DNA of 64,000 nt from Rhodopseudomonas palustris HaA2 (GTDB lineage: Bacteria; Pseudomonadota; Alphaproteobacteria; Rhizobiales; Xanthobacteraceae), in assembly GCF_000013365.1 (NCBI RefSeq), contig NC_007778.1, positions 4,650,001 through 4,714,000 on the forward strand. Direction: 5' to 3'. The notes beneath the pieces are model-generated. The model was not told the origin of the DNA and made no database searches. It saw only the letters and a list, made by a program, of their open reading frames with translations. Below are positions 53,233 through 63,577 of the stretch, one piece after another; positions within the stretch are counted from its first letter, which is position 1; the number at the start of each line of letters is the position of its first letter. Made by a program: the position numbers and the translations under genes.

Positions 53233-53468
53233 CAGGCCGCCGATAGCGCTTCGCGCAAGGCGGTGATCTGCAAGAACACCGCCGCCGGATCGACGCCGGG
53301 ATGATTATCCGGCAACAGATCCAGCGTCATGGCTTCCATCTTGGCGAGCAATTCGTCGAGCGTCGGTGCATCGGCCGCGGCCGGAATCTCGTCGCAATGC
53401 CCGCTCCACACGCCCGCGTCGGCGTCCCAGATCGCAGACACGGTGAAGATGACCGGTTTCGACATCAT
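53232..53468 (-). CDS. hicB: HicB-like antitoxin (DUF1902 type)
   Basis: 78 residues with the start at 53468 (or the next ATG, 53465). FTVSAIWDADAGVWSGHCDE and PTLDELLAKMEAM are the RNase-H-like fold of HicB-type antitoxins. It lies upstream of hicA and overlaps it by one base, so the order is antitoxin first, unlike the classical hicAB order. No DNA-binding domain is seen at its C-terminus, so autoregulation may differ. Confidence 0.75.
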   Translation of the reverse strand: MMSKPVIFTVSAIWDADAGVWSGHCDEIPAAADAPTLDELLAKMEAMTLDLLPDNHPGVDPAAVFLQITALREALSAA

Positions 53469-53577
53469 CGCCTCGTCTCGCTTGCCGGCGGCAGGCCCGG
53501 ACTCGATCCGGGCATCCATCCTGAAGAGTGATGGATTGCCGGGTCAAGCCCGGCAATGACGACGCTGGTTGATCGTC

Positions 53578-55722
53578 TCAGTTGTCCAAGAAGCTCCGCA
53601 GCTTCCTTGACCGGCTCGGATGCTTCAACTTGCGCAGCGCCTTGGCTTCGATCTGGCGGATGCGTTCGCGGGTGACCGAGAACTGCTGGCCGACTTCTTC
53701 CAGCGTGTGGTCGGTGTTCATGCCGATGCCGAAGCGCATGCGCAGCACGCGTTCTTCGCGCGGGGTGAGCGAGGCGAGCACGCGCGTCGTGGTTTCGCGC
53801 AGGTTCGACTGGATCGCGGCGTCGATCGGCAGCACCGCGTTCTTGTCCTCGATGAAGTCGCCGAGATGGCTGTCCTCTTCGTCACCCACCGGGGTTTCGA
53901 GCGACAGCGGCTCCTTGGCGATCTTGAGGACCTTGCGGACCTTCTCCAGCGGCATGCCGAGCTTCTCGGCGAGCTCTTCCGGGGTCGGCTCGCGGCCGAT
54001 CTCGTTGAGCATCTGCCGCGAGGTGCGCACGATCTTGTTGATCGTCTCGATCATGTGCACCGGAATGCGGATGGTGCGGGCCTGGTCGGCGATCGAACGC
54101 GTGATCGCCTGCCGGATCCACCACGTCGCATAGGTGGAGAATTTGTAGCCGCGGCGATATTCGAATTTGTCGACCGCCTTCATCAGGCCGATATTGCCTT
54201 CCTGAATGAGATCGAGGAACTGCAGGCCGCGGTTGGTGTATTTCTTGGCAATCGAGATCACCAGACGCAGGTTGGCCTCGACCATTTCCTTCTTGGCCTG
54301 GCGGGCTTCGCGCTCGCCCTTCTGCACCGAATGCACGATCTTGCGGAATTCGCCGATCTCGAGCCCGGTGAGCGCGGCCATCGACTGGATTTCCTGGCGC
54401 AGCTCGCGGATCCGGTCCTTCTCGAAATGGACGAAGTTCTTCCAGCCCTTGGCGGAGAGTTTCGAGACGCGGTTGAGCCAGCGCGGATCGAGCTCGGAGC
54501 CCTGATAGTTGCGCAGGAAGTCCTCGCGCGCCACGCCGTGGCTGTCGCCGAGGCGCAGCAGCCGGCCTTCGAACGACACCAGCTTCTTGTTGATGTCGTA
54601 GAGCTGCTCGACCAGTGAGTCGATACGCGCCTGATTGAGCCGCAGCGACTTCACCTCGACGATGATTTCGTCCTTGAGCTTCTTGTATTTGCGCTCCTGC
54701 GAGGGCGACAGCGACGGCCCCTGCGACGCGCTTTCGAGCTGGTTGGCGATGTCCTGCTCTTGCAGCTTGCGCAGCTTCTTGTAGTTGTCGGCGATCTTGT
54801 CGAAGGTCTCGACCACCTTCGGCTTGAGTTCGGCCTCGATGGCGGCGAGCGACATCTGGTTCTCGAACTCGTCGTCGTCCATGTCGCCTTCGGCGGCGCC
54901 TTCACCGCCGCCCTCGCCGGCGGCCGGGGCCGCGGCGGGCGCCGAGCGCTGCTGCGCGGGACGGAACGGCGTCGCCGTCGGCGGCGCGGCGGGCGGCGCG
55001 ACATGCGCGGGCGCTCCGGCGTCGGCCTCGCCTTCGGCGCTGGCTTCCTCGCCGGCGCCCTCGGCCATCGCAGGGTTCATGTTGGCCTTGGCGTCGGGGC
55101 CCGCATAGGTGGCTTCGAGATCGATGATGTCGCGAAGGAAGATCTTGCCTTCGTTGAGCTCGTCGCGCCAGATGATGATCGCCTGGAAGGTCAGCGGGCT
55201 TTCGCAGAGTCCGGCGATCATCGCCTCGCGGCCGGCCTCGATCCGCTTGGCGATGGCGATTTCGCCCTCGCGCGACAGCAGCTCGACGGTGCCCATCTCG
55301 CGCAGATACATCCGGACGGGATCGTCGGTGCGCTCGCCGGGCTCGGACTTCTTGGTCTCGGTGACGGCCTTCTGGGTGACCTCGACGAGGTCGTTATCGG
55401 GCTCTTCCTCGGCCTCGTCCTTGGCGTCCTCGTCCTCGCTGTCGCTCTCTTCCGCCTCGGACACGTTGATGCCCATGTCGGAGAGCATCGACATGATGTC
55501 CTCGATCTGCTCCGGCGACGTGGTGTCGGACGGCAGCACTTCGTTGAGCTGATCGAAGGTCACGAAGCCGCGCTTCTTGGCCTGCTTGATCATCTTCTTG
55601 ACGGCCGCGTCCGACAGGTCGAGCAACGGCGAGGGAGCGTCGGCGGAGTCCTTCTCCGGCGCGTCGGCCTTGTCGTCCTTTTCCTTGTCTTTCAACTGAA
55701 CCGTCTTCGCCTTGCTGGCCAT
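53578..55722 (-). CDS. rpoD: RNA polymerase primary sigma factor RpoD
   Basis: 714-residue sigma-70. Region 1.1 is acidic at the start, region 1.2 includes [20 protein letters not shown], and a Pro/Ala-rich insert follows near residues 235-270. Regions 2.3-2.4 contain [20 protein letters not shown], and region 4.2 ends with [20 protein letters not shown]. All sigma regions are intact, so it is the housekeeping factor. dnaG lies upstream in the same direction, 268 bp away, as in the macromolecular synthesis operon of other bacteria (without rpsU here). Confidence 0.96.
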   Translation of the reverse strand: MASKAKTVQLKDKEKDDKADAPEKDSADAPSPLLDLSDAAVKKMIKQAKKRGFVTFDQLNEVLPSDTTSPEQIEDIMSMLSDMGINVSEAEESDSEDEDAKDEAEEEPDNDLVEVTQKAVTETKKSEPGERTDDPVRMYLREMGTVELLSREGEIAIAKRIEAGREAMIAGLCESPLTFQAIIIWRDELNEGKIFLRDIIDLEATYAGPDAKANMNPAMAEGAGEEASAEGEADAGAPAHVAPPAAPPTATPFRPAQQRSAPAAAPAAGEGGGEGAAEGDMDDDEFENQMSLAAIEAELKPKVVETFDKIADNYKKLRKLQEQDIANQLESASQGPSLSPSQERKYKKLKDEIIVEVKSLRLNQARIDSLVEQLYDINKKLVSFEGRLLRLGDSHGVAREDFLRNYQGSELDPRWLNRVSKLSAKGWKNFVHFEKDRIRELRQEIQSMAALTGLEIGEFRKIVHSVQKGEREARQAKKEMVEANLRLVISIAKKYTNRGLQFLDLIQEGNIGLMKAVDKFEYRRGYKFSTYATWWIRQAITRSIADQARTIRIPVHMIETINKIVRTSRQMLNEIGREPTPEELAEKLGMPLEKVRKVLKIAKEPLSLETPVGDEEDSHLGDFIEDKNAVLPIDAAIQSNLRETTTRVLASLTPREERVLRMRFGIGMNTDHTLEEVGQQFSVTRERIRQIEAKALRKLKHPSRSRKLRSFLDN

Positions 55723-55990
55723 TCACTGCTCCTGAACGCGCGCATGACGATCGCGTCGCCGCGCCGTCAAAAACTCGCCTTAAAATTCGCCTTGCCGGGT
55801 GAGACACGCAAAGGGCGGCGCTCGCCTGCGCCACCCGACACGATCCCGCTTGCTGGTTTCCCAAAAATGGTGCCCGAGGCCTTCTACCGGAATGCCGTTA
55901 AGCCCTTACTAACCCTGTTTTTGCAGCCAATGTGCGGGTTTGGCGAGTCTTTTCACGGCACCCGCCGTCACCCGACCGCCTCGAACCCGG
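55723..55990. other. dnaG-rpoD intergenic region
   Basis: 268 bp. AT-richer than the neighbours near 55900-55925. It probably contains an rpoD promoter on the minus strand; no motif can be assigned with confidence. Confidence 0.4.
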
Positions 55991-58042
55991 TCACACGCTC
56001 CGATGGAACCGGCCCGATGACTGGCCGAACCCCTCGATCAGCGCCTCAGTCCCTTCCACTTCCGAGAGCCGCGCCTTGACGTCCCTCAACCAGGCGACGT
56101 TGGCCTCGCTGCCGTCTTCACCCAAAGCCAGCTCGGCATCCTTCAGCTCCCTAAGTAAGGAGTGAGATTGTCGATGCAAGGCAACGAGTTGCTGCCACGT
56201 CGAAAGAACGTCCTCGGGCGCCGCGTCCGGCCCCGCGCCCCACACCGCGTGGGTCGTGATCGCGCGTTCAAGCCGTTGCAATTGCTCGGATAAACCGGCC
56301 TTCGCGAGATCGGCGCGAAGTTTCTCGGACTGTCCGGCCGGATCGTCGCCGTGATGATGGTCGGCCGCGAAGGCGGCGATGATCGCCGCGCGCAGCCGGT
56401 GCGCCTCCGGATGGGCGAATTCCAGCGCCGCGACTTCTTCGAGATGATCGTGCAGCAGCCAGGGGTGGTTGAGCAGCGATTGCAGGATCAGCGCCTCGCG
56501 GCGCGACAGCGCGCTGCGCTGCCCGCGCATGATCGGGCTCGACGCCAGATCGGGGCTTGCGACCTGATACGGCCCGCGCCCCTGCGGCGGCGAACTGAGG
56601 CCGGTCTGCCGGCCGAACGGTGCATAACGGCCGCCGCCCTGTGGAAAACTCCCGCGCGGCTGAAACCGGCGCCCCGAATCAGCACCACCGCGCGCGCCGC
56701 CGCCGGCCCGGAAGCCTCCGCCGAACCCTCCGCCGAAGCCACCCTGCGGCGCGAAGGCCGCGCGCAGCCGCTCGGCCCAGTCCTTCCGATAGTAGCGCCG
56801 CACCACCTCGTCGCGGATGCCGTTGGCGAGCTCGTTGATCCGCGCCTCCAGCGCCGCGCGCCGCTCCGGCGTGGCGAAACTGCCGCCTTCGGCCTCGCGC
56901 GACCACAGCAGGTCGGCCAGCGGCCGCGCCGCGCCGATCACCTCCTCGATCGCTAGCCGCCCGCCGGCGCGGGCGAGATCGTCGGGATCCTGGCCCTCGG
57001 GCAAGAGGGCGAAGCGCAGGCTCTTGCCGGGCTTGAGATGCGGCAGCGCCAGATCGGCGGCGCGATATGCCGCCTTCTGGCCGGCGCGGTCGCCGTCGAA
57101 ACACAGGATCGGCTCGTCCGCCATCTTCCACAGCAGCTGAAGCTGGTTCTCGGTCAGCGCGGTGCCGAGCGGCGCGACGGTGGCTGCGAAGCCCGCCGTG
57201 ACCATGGCGATGACGTCGATATAGCCCTCGACCACGATCACCGACGCGGCGCCGGTCGGCGTCGACTTGCCGGCCGCGTCATGCGCCGCCTTGCGCGCGG
57301 TGGCGAGGTTGTAGAGGTTGTCGCCCTTGTGAAACAGCGGGGTTTCCGGCGAGTTCAGATACTTCGCCGCGACGTCCTTCTCCAGCGCGCGACCGCCGAA
57401 GGCGATCACCCGGCCGCGGATGTCGGTGATCGGAAACATCACCCGGTCGCGAAACTTGTCGAACGGCACCGGGATGTCGTCGCCGGCCGACAACAGCCCG
57501 GCCTCGACCATGTCGTCGACCGACACGCCGTGCTTGCCGAGATGCTCCTTGAGCGCGAAGCGATCCGGCGAGGCATAGCCGATGCGGAATTTGACCTGGG
57601 TCGACGGCAGGATGCCGCGATCGGCGAGATAGCCGCGGGCCCGGGCGCCGGCGCGCGAGGCGAGATTCTCGGAGAAATACACCGCCGCCATTTCCATGAC
57701 GTCGTACAGCGAGCGGCGGCGCTGCTCCTGGCGCGCGGCGTCGGGCGTCGCGGCCGGCAAGGCGAGGCCCGCCATCGCGGCGAGCCGCTCGACCGCTTCG
57801 GGGAAATCCACCCCGTCGGTCTGCATGATGAAGTCGAAGATCGAGCCGTTCTTGCCGGAGGAGAAGTCGAACCAGGCCTGCTTCTCGTCATTGACGAAGA
57901 ACGACGGCGTCTTCTCTTGTTGAAAGGGCGAAAGCCCCTTCCACTCCCGCCCGGCCTTCTTCAGCTTGACCCGGCGGCCGACCACCTCCGACACCAGCAG
58001 CCGGGCTTTCAACTCGTCGAGAAATTGCGGCGTGAAGCGCAT
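55991..58042 (-). CDS. dnaG: DNA primase DnaG with altered zinc-binding domain
   Basis: 683 residues. The N-terminal domain reads GLSPFQQEKTPSF and WFDFSSGKNGS, where canonical DnaG has C-P-F-H and H-C-F-G-C-G; the three Cys and the His are all missing. The TOPRIM part is intact (VIVVEGYIDVIAMV, CFDGDRAGQKAAYRAADLAL). A Gly-rich linker (GGFGGGFGGGFRAGGGARGG) joins the C-terminal helicase-binding domain. A zinc-free form seems characteristic of Bradyrhizobium-related bacteria. It synthesises primers at the fork. Confidence 0.95.
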   Translation of the reverse strand: MRFTPQFLDELKARLLVSEVVGRRVKLKKAGREWKGLSPFQQEKTPSFFVNDEKQAWFDFSSGKNGSIFDFIMQTDGVDFPEAVERLAAMAGLALPAATPDAARQEQRRRSLYDVMEMAAVYFSENLASRAGARARGYLADRGILPSTQVKFRIGYASPDRFALKEHLGKHGVSVDDMVEAGLLSAGDDIPVPFDKFRDRVMFPITDIRGRVIAFGGRALEKDVAAKYLNSPETPLFHKGDNLYNLATARKAAHDAAGKSTPTGAASVIVVEGYIDVIAMVTAGFAATVAPLGTALTENQLQLLWKMADEPILCFDGDRAGQKAAYRAADLALPHLKPGKSLRFALLPEGQDPDDLARAGGRLAIEEVIGAARPLADLLWSREAEGGSFATPERRAALEARINELANGIRDEVVRRYYRKDWAERLRAAFAPQGGFGGGFGGGFRAGGGARGGADSGRRFQPRGSFPQGGGRYAPFGRQTGLSSPPQGRGPYQVASPDLASSPIMRGQRSALSRREALILQSLLNHPWLLHDHLEEVAALEFAHPEAHRLRAAIIAAFAADHHHGDDPAGQSEKLRADLAKAGLSEQLQRLERAITTHAVWGAGPDAAPEDVLSTWQQLVALHRQSHSLLRELKDAELALGEDGSEANVAWLRDVKARLSEVEGTEALIEGFGQSSGRFHRSV

Positions 58043-58668
58043 GGGGTGCGGAGACTCTGGGTCGGGCGCGATGGCGCCAACCGATTAGGGATATAGGTCT
58101 CGCCCCGGCAATGCCGAAGTTCGATTGGCTTATACCGGCTTTCCACAGGCGCAGACCGGTCCCGCGCCTGTCCACCCTCCCCTGGAGGGGGAGGGTCGGC
58201 CCGCAGCCCGCAGAGCGGGATGCGGGACGGGGTGGGGTGAGCCGCAGGCGCGGAGGTTGAACTCATCGCCACCCCACCCCGCTCGCTGCGCGAGCGACCC
58301 TCCCCCTCCAGGGGAGGGTGAAGAGGGCGCCGGGACGACACGCACTTGCCTGGGTCAGCGGCCCTCGGTCCCGAGCTCGAACTTCGCGAAGATGCTACCG
58401 ATGCGGGAGATGAGTCATCCTCACACGCTGTCAAATTCCCGCAATATTCCGCATTGCAGCATAAGAATTCTACGCTATATCAGCATCAATTCGCAACTGC
58501 GGTAGGTTTGATCTGCCTCATTGCTGCACCGCATAAGCGGGATTGAAGTGCCGCACCCACGCGCGATGCGCGGGAGTCGGGGGAGAGCGTTTCACCAAGG
58601 TCCAGGGCTCACTTGCGCCGTTTCCGGCAACGGAACCGGGCGCGGTCGACCAATAAGGAGCCAGAGCC
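58043..58668. other. Intergenic region with family D repeat
   Basis: 626 bp. One large palindromic element at 58173-58320. The remainder, towards 58440-58510, is AT-richer and may hold the promoter of the gene at 58669. No other gene is seen. Confidence 0.5.
58173..58320. repeat. Palindromic repeat family D, full copy
   Basis: A 148-bp inverted repeat: CACCCTCCCCTGGAGGGGGA at the left is the reverse complement of the right end, TCCCCCTCCAGGGGAGGGTG. The right half is also at 52868-52920. Confidence 0.8.
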
Positions 58669-58911
58669 ATGGCAAATTGTACCTGTTGCAAAGCGGAAAT
58701 GACGTCGCTCGGCGTTGAGACCGTCGACGGCATCTACGCGATCCACTCCTGGAAATGCGACGAATGCGGCAACGCGCTCGACATCGCGACCGCCGCGGTC
58801 GACGTCTACGACTTTCCGAGCTTCTGCCTGACCGAGCCCGGCAATCCGGACTGGCTGACGCTGCTGCCGCTCGCGGGCAACGCGCATATCGAATTGCATC
58901 TGAACCGCTAG
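58669..58911 (+). CDS. Small zinc-ribbon-like protein
   Basis: 80 residues. CTCC at residues 4-7 and CDECG at about 30-34 give two CxxC pairs able to bind zinc. The rest has no known domain. AAGGAG lies upstream of the ATG, so expression is well supported. No neighbour suggests a function. The repeat family A copy at 58930 follows directly. Confidence 0.65.
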   Translation: MANCTCCKAEMTSLGVETVDGIYAIHSWKCDECGNALDIATAAVDVYDFPSFCLTEPGNPDWLTLLPLAGNAHIELHLNR

Positions 58912-58929
58912 AGCGCTCAAATGCAGAGT

Positions 58930-59050
58930 CGTCATCCTGAGGTGCGCGCGTAGCGCGCATCGAAGGATGCGGCGAAAGGCACCTGCGGCCCATCCTTCGA
59001 GGCCCGCCGCGCCGCGCATAGCGCGGCCCAGTAGGCACCTCAGGATGACG
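58930..59050. repeat. Palindromic repeat family A, copy 2
   Basis: Bounded by CGTCATCC and GGATGACG, with ATCGAAGGATG and CATCCTTCGAG inner arms. Confidence 0.8.
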
Positions 59051-59103
59051 GCGGCGGTCGGATCAGAACGGCTCTAAGTCCGCCGACGCAGCTTCAGCCG
59101 GCT

Positions 59104-59520
59104 TCAATCCCCCGGCTGAAAGCGCCCCGAGACGATGTGCGGCAGCGCCGCCACGTCCCAATTGTAGATGTAGACGAACGCATCGACCACCGTGCCGTCC
59201 GCCAGCGTGACGCGCGCGACCTCTCGCCGGTACTCCCTCGGTTCGGGATAGTCCTCAGTGCAACTCTCGTAGTCGTCGAGCTGCACCAGTAACTCTTGCG
59301 GCTGCCGCATCCGGAACACTTCGCCGTAAACGATATCGGCGGGATCGCGCGCCGCGACCAGGCCCGGATAGTGCCGGATCCGGACCAGCCGGCCGGGGAT
59401 GGTCGCCGCGCCGAGGCACTCCGCGCCGGCCGACAGCAGGCGCGCCATCGGATTGTCGAAGCCGCGCATCAGCGTGCCGTAGACGAACAGCCGGTCGAGC
59501 ATCGAATCCGCCTCAGCCAT
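59104..59520 (-). CDS. Gamma-glutamylcyclotransferase-like (AIG2) protein
   Basis: 138 residues. LFVYGTLMRGFDNP is the glycine-rich phosphate-cradle motif of the family, and LDDYESC holds the Glu that is catalytic in gamma-glutamylcyclotransferases. The start at 59520 overlaps the stop of the upstream transglutaminase gene by 8 bp. The substrate is not certain; the family also includes gamma-glutamylamine cyclotransferases. Confidence 0.8.
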   Translation of the reverse strand: MAEADSMLDRLFVYGTLMRGFDNPMARLLSAGAECLGAATIPGRLVRIRHYPGLVAARDPADIVYGEVFRMRQPQELLVQLDDYESCTEDYPEPREYRREVARVTLADGTVVDAFVYIYNWDVAALPHIVSGRFQPGD

Positions 59521-60427
59521 GCGCCGCGGCAGTCGCGTCGTGGGGCGTATCGTCGCCGGCCGAGACGACGTTGATGCTGACGTCCATCCGCAGGAATGCG
59601 TCGGCGCCGCCGAAATAGCTGCCGTGCAGCGGCACCGCCTGAATCGGATCGCGCGCCACCGCCACCCGCACCAGATCGCGACTGCCGATGATGCCGTTGG
59701 TCGGATCGAACTCGATCCAGCCGGCGCTCGGCAGATAGACCTGCACCCAGGCGTGGGTCGAGCCGCCGCCGACATAGCCGTGCGCGCGGTCGCCATGCAC
59801 GAACAGATAGCCGGAGACGAAACGCGCGGCGATGCCGAGCCGGCGCAGCGCCTCGATCATCAGCAGCGCGAAATCGCGGCAGGTGCCGGAGCCGGTCTGC
59901 AACGTGTCGAGCGGATGCTGGGTGCCGTGGGCATGGCGCTTGCGATAGCTGAACGCGCCGCGGATGCCGTGGGTGAGGCCGCTCAGAATCTTGAAGGTCG
60001 GGGTCGAGCCCTGGGCATCGAGAAAGCTGAGCGCCCAGGCCGAGAGCTCTCCGTCCGGATCGCCGTATTGCGGACGAATGAACGGTTCGAGATCGGGAAA
60101 TTCCTCCTCGTCGTACAGGAACGGGTAGAAGAACGCGCGATCTTCAGGGGTCAATGCGAATTCATCGCTGGGATGGTGCTCGACGGTGGCGGTGGAATCG
60201 AACGTCAGCGTGGTCGCGCGCTGGTCGAAGGTCGCGATTGCGACGCTGTTGCCGAACACGTCGTGGATCCAGCGCAGCGACGCCGGCTGCGGCGTGATCA
60301 GCAGCGCGCCCTGCAGCATCCGCAGGTCGTGGCCATCGCGCGGCCGCAGCATCACCCGGTGTTCGCCGAAGCCGACCGGATGGGCATAGTGATATTCGGT
60401 GCGGTGAGTGATGGTCAGCAAGGGCAT
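59513..60427 (-). CDS. Transglutaminase-like cysteine protease family protein
   Basis: 304 residues. An N-terminal beta-domain (LTITHRTEYHYAHPVGFGEH) precedes the core with catalytic Cys in GSGTCRDFALLMIEALRRLG, His in STHAWVQVYLP and Asp in FDPTNGI. These proteins are common in operons with a glutamate-amide or gamma-glutamyl enzyme. The start at 60427 is chosen because MPLLTI is the normal beginning of the family; the extension upstream is probably not translated. It overlaps the cyclotransferase-like gene. Confidence 0.86.
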   Translation of the reverse strand: MPLLTITHRTEYHYAHPVGFGEHRVMLRPRDGHDLRMLQGALLITPQPASLRWIHDVFGNSVAIATFDQRATTLTFDSTATVEHHPSDEFALTPEDRAFFYPFLYDEEEFPDLEPFIRPQYGDPDGELSAWALSFLDAQGSTPTFKILSGLTHGIRGAFSYRKRHAHGTQHPLDTLQTGSGTCRDFALLMIEALRRLGIAARFVSGYLFVHGDRAHGYVGGGSTHAWVQVYLPSAGWIEFDPTNGIIGSRDLVRVAVARDPIQAVPLHGSYFGGADAFLRMDVSINVVSAGDDTPHDATAAAHG

Positions 60428-60500
60428 GGGCAGCGATCTGGTTCTCGACTTTGCGGCGCCGAGACGATACCAGCAAGGTTCGGGGCGGACTGCTGATTTG

Positions 60501-61316
60501 ATGGGCACTTCACAGATGAACGGCGCGCGTGATCAATCCTTACGCCTCGAGCCCGAAGAGGTTCCGGTGATCGAGCGGAATCCGGCGGGAGGATCGCCGT
60601 TTCTGCTGATTTGCGACCATTACGGACGCAAGATCCCGCCGCAGCTCGGCGATCTCGGCCTGCCCGACACCGAACTCACCCGCCACATCGCCTGGGATGT
60701 CGGCATCGCCGGCGTCGCCGAGCGATTGTCCGACGCGCTCGGCGCGCATCTGATCGCGCAGCGCTATTCGCGGCTGGTGATCGACTGCAACCGGCCGCCG
60801 AGCGCCGAGAGCTCGATCCCGCTGGTCAGCGAAATCACCACCATTCCCGGCAATGACGGGCTGACGCGCGAACAGGCCGAAGAGCGCCGGCGGCTGATCT
60901 TCGATCCGTACCACACACGGATCGAAGCGGCGATCGACGCACGCCTCGCCGCGGGACGGCCGACCATCCTGCTGGCGCTGCATTCGTTCACGCCGGTGTA
61001 TCACGGCATGGCGCGGCCCTGGCACATCGGCACGCTGTATCAGCACGACAGGACGTTGCCGCCGCTGCTGCTCGCCGAGCTGCGCCGCGAGGACGGCCTC
61101 GTCGTCGGCGACAACCAGCCTTATGCGGTGAGCGACGCCACCGACTACGCGATCCCGGTGCACGGCGAAGCGCGCGGCCTGATCAATTCCGGCATCGAGA
61201 TCCGCCAGGACCAGATCATCGACGAGACCGGCCAGGCCGAATGGGCCGAGCGGCTGACGCGGGTGCTGACCGCGATCGAAGAAAAGCTGCGGGCGCGGCA
61301 GGCGCTGTCGCCGTAG
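60501..61316 (+). CDS. N-formylglutamate amidohydrolase family protein
   Basis: 271 residues. FLLICDHYGRKIP, HIAWDVGIAGVAERL, SRLVIDCNRPP and LHSFTPVYHG are the conserved metal-site segments. ATG at 60501 is picked over 60516 and 60408, but no clear ribosome site is present. It diverges from the transglutaminase gene. The family hydrolyses N-formylglutamate to formate and glutamate, although paralogues may use other amides. Confidence 0.83.
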   Translation: MGTSQMNGARDQSLRLEPEEVPVIERNPAGGSPFLLICDHYGRKIPPQLGDLGLPDTELTRHIAWDVGIAGVAERLSDALGAHLIAQRYSRLVIDCNRPPSAESSIPLVSEITTIPGNDGLTREQAEERRRLIFDPYHTRIEAAIDARLAAGRPTILLALHSFTPVYHGMARPWHIGTLYQHDRTLPPLLLAELRREDGLVVGDNQPYAVSDATDYAIPVHGEARGLINSGIEIRQDQIIDETGQAEWAERLTRVLTAIEEKLRARQALSP

Positions 61317-61326
61317 CCCTGCTGGG

Positions 61327-61448
61327 CGTCATCCTGAGGTGTCCAACGAGCCGCGCTCGTGCGCGGCACGTTGGACCTCGAAGGATGAGACACGGTGCCC
61401 GTCTCCGACATCCTTCGAGGCTCGCTGCGCTCGCTCCTCAGGATGACG
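61327..61448. repeat. Palindromic repeat family A, copy 3
   Basis: CGTCATCC and GGATGACG ends, inner CTCGAAGGATG / CATCCTTCGAG arms, and an additional TCCAACG/CGTTGGA inner stem. Confidence 0.8.
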
Positions 61449-61475
61449 TCCGCGCGTGTTGCCGAACAAGGCGCC

Positions 61476-62093
61476 TCACTTCGCCCGGCTGAGCGCGAGC
61501 CAAACGCCGCCGCCGATCATGAAGCCACCGGAAATCCGCGACAGCAGCCGGGTGCGGCGCGCCGAGAACATCGTGCGCGCCCGGCCCGCCAGCAACGCGT
61601 AGGCCGCGTCGGTGACGGCGACGATCGCCATGAAGGTCGCCCCCAGCAGCGCCACCTGCGGGACGTGATCGCGCTGCATGTCGACGAATTGCGGGATGAA
61701 CGCGCCGAAGAACACCAGCACCTTGGGATTGGCGAGCAGCACCACCACGCCCTGCAGGAAGAAGCCGCCGCGCGGCGGCGGTGGCGGCGCGTCGGTCGCC
61801 ACGCCCTGGACCGGATGGCGGATCAGGCCGATGCCGAGCCACACCAGATAGGCGGCGCCGAGGAAGCGCAGCCAGTCGAACCAATAGCCCATCGTCGCCA
61901 TCAGCGTGGTCAGCCCCGCCGCGACCAGCGCGATGACGAGGCCCAGCCCGAGCTGCGCGCCGACGATGTTGGCGAGCGCCGCGCGGGTGCCGTGGCGCAG
62001 GCCGTTGGCGATCACCAGCGTCACCACCGGCCCCGGCAGCAGCGCCAGCACGATGCAGGCGGAGACATAGGTGAGATACAGCTGCAGCGACAT
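61476..62093 (-). CDS. LysE/RhtB family exporter
   Basis: 205 residues with about six membrane segments. YLTYVSACIVLALLPGPVVT is the typical first helix with the PGP motif. Such proteins export amino acids or homoserine lactones. The ATG at 62093 is taken as start; MGRP gives four more residues from 62105. No regulator is adjacent, so the substrate is unknown. Confidence 0.85.
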   Translation of the reverse strand: MSLQLYLTYVSACIVLALLPGPVVTLVIANGLRHGTRAALANIVGAQLGLGLVIALVAAGLTTLMATMGYWFDWLRFLGAAYLVWLGIGLIRHPVQGVATDAPPPPPRGGFFLQGVVVLLANPKVLVFFGAFIPQFVDMQRDHVPQVALLGATFMAIVAVTDAAYALLAGRARTMFSARRTRLLSRISGGFMIGGGVWLALSRAK

Positions 62094-62205
62094 CGGCCTT
62101 CCCATTCGCGATCAAAGGTCGCGAATGATAGCAGCCGCGCGGCGGCGGCGCGAGCCGGTCGGGCATCATCCCGCCGGCGCGCGACACGCCGAGCGACCGG
62201 CGGCG

Positions 62206-63054
62206 TCAGCCGTGCGCCGCGGTCCGCGGCAGCGCCATCACGTTGTCGGCGGCCGCCTCGGGCATCGCTTCCGGCAGCTCGGCGGCGACCGGGGCCACGA
62301 TCTTCCGATACAGGTGCCAGGTGGTGTGGCCGAGGATCGGCAGCGTCACGATCAGGCCGAGGAAATACGGCAGCGCCGAGATCGCTAGCAGCAGCACGAT
62401 GGTGGCGGCCCAGGCGATCATCGGCCCCGGGCTCATCACCACGGCGCGGACGCTGGTCAGCATCGCGGTGACGAAATCGACGTCGCGGTCGAGCAGCAGC
62501 GGAAACGACACCACGGTGAGCGAGAACAGCACCAGCGCCAGCGCCGCGCCGACGCAATTACCGACCGCGAGGAACACCAGCCCCTCATTGGTCGTCAACA
62601 CCACCGAGATGAACTCCTGCAGGCTGCCGAACGAGGCGCTGACGCCGAGGAACAGCGCGATCAGCAGCCGGACCTGGTACATCCAGATCACGAACAGGAA
62701 CAGCGTGACGAACGCCATCCAGCCGAGCTCGCCGCGACTGCGGATCAGCCCGACGATCTGCATCGGCGACGGCCGCTTGCCCGCCTCGCGCTGGCGGCTG
62801 ACCTCGTACAGGCCGAGCGCCACGAACGGCCCGATCAGCGCGAAGCCGGCGGCGAGCGGATAGGCCAGATACACCATGTGCAGTGCGGTGAGACACAGCA
62901 GGATCAGCACGCCGCCGGCGGCGTAGAACGCGCCGAAGGCGAGGCCGATCAGCGGCGCCGCCTGGAAATCGCGCAGGCCCTGGCCGAACGCATCCGCGAT
63001 GTCGGCGAACGTCACGCGCCGCACGACGGGATCAACCTTACCGGAGATCGACAT
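62206..63054 (-). CDS. DUF2189 membrane protein
   Basis: 282 residues with several hydrophobic segments. The opening VRRVTFADIADAFGQGLRDF and the helices that follow are characteristic of DUF2189, a family of inner-membrane proteins without known role. The minus-strand start at 63054 is clear; no promoter motif is obvious. Confidence 0.8.
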   Translation of the reverse strand: MSISGKVDPVVRRVTFADIADAFGQGLRDFQAAPLIGLAFGAFYAAGGVLILLCLTALHMVYLAYPLAAGFALIGPFVALGLYEVSRQREAGKRPSPMQIVGLIRSRGELGWMAFVTLFLFVIWMYQVRLLIALFLGVSASFGSLQEFISVVLTTNEGLVFLAVGNCVGAALALVLFSLTVVSFPLLLDRDVDFVTAMLTSVRAVVMSPGPMIAWAATIVLLLAISALPYFLGLIVTLPILGHTTWHLYRKIVAPVAAELPEAMPEAAADNVMALPRTAAHG

Positions 63055-63577
63055 GGTCGCTCCTCCCTGGTCAACGGTTGGGATGTTCGTTGTTGTTAGT
63101 TGCAGGGATTAGGCGCGCAGTCGCGGCCTCCGTCAATGATGATCATGCATGGAACCGATCACGCCTGCGCGCAACGCAGCCGCGTGGCGCCTTCGTCGCG
63201 TCGCAACATAATCGAGGTGCAATGCAGCGATTACTTCGGCGTCGGCCCTCGGCGCGTTCGCCATATCGGAACGGCGGTCGCCAACTCTTCGGCCCGGCAA
63301 TGGCGGTGATCGACCAGATGGTCCAGACCCAGGCGGGCGCGCTGCGCGCCATATCGACGTGGCCATGACGCTGGCGCCGATCGCCGCGGCGATGGCGCCA
63401 CTGACGCCGTCACTGCGCACGGTCGACCGCAGCGCCAAGCCTGTGACGGGGCATCGAGGGCGCAAGCAGGCGCCCGGCATTCAACTCCACGCGGCACTCG
63501 AAGGGCAAGGCGGGGAAACCTGTTGATGCTGTGTAAGAAGGCCGATAGCATTCCTTGGTAATAGCGCGAACTTGGAC
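63055..63577. other. Intergenic region, no recognised gene
   Basis: 523 bp between DUF2189 and the truncated gene at 63578. No motif or repeat end stands out; shadow frames only. Confidence 0.45.
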
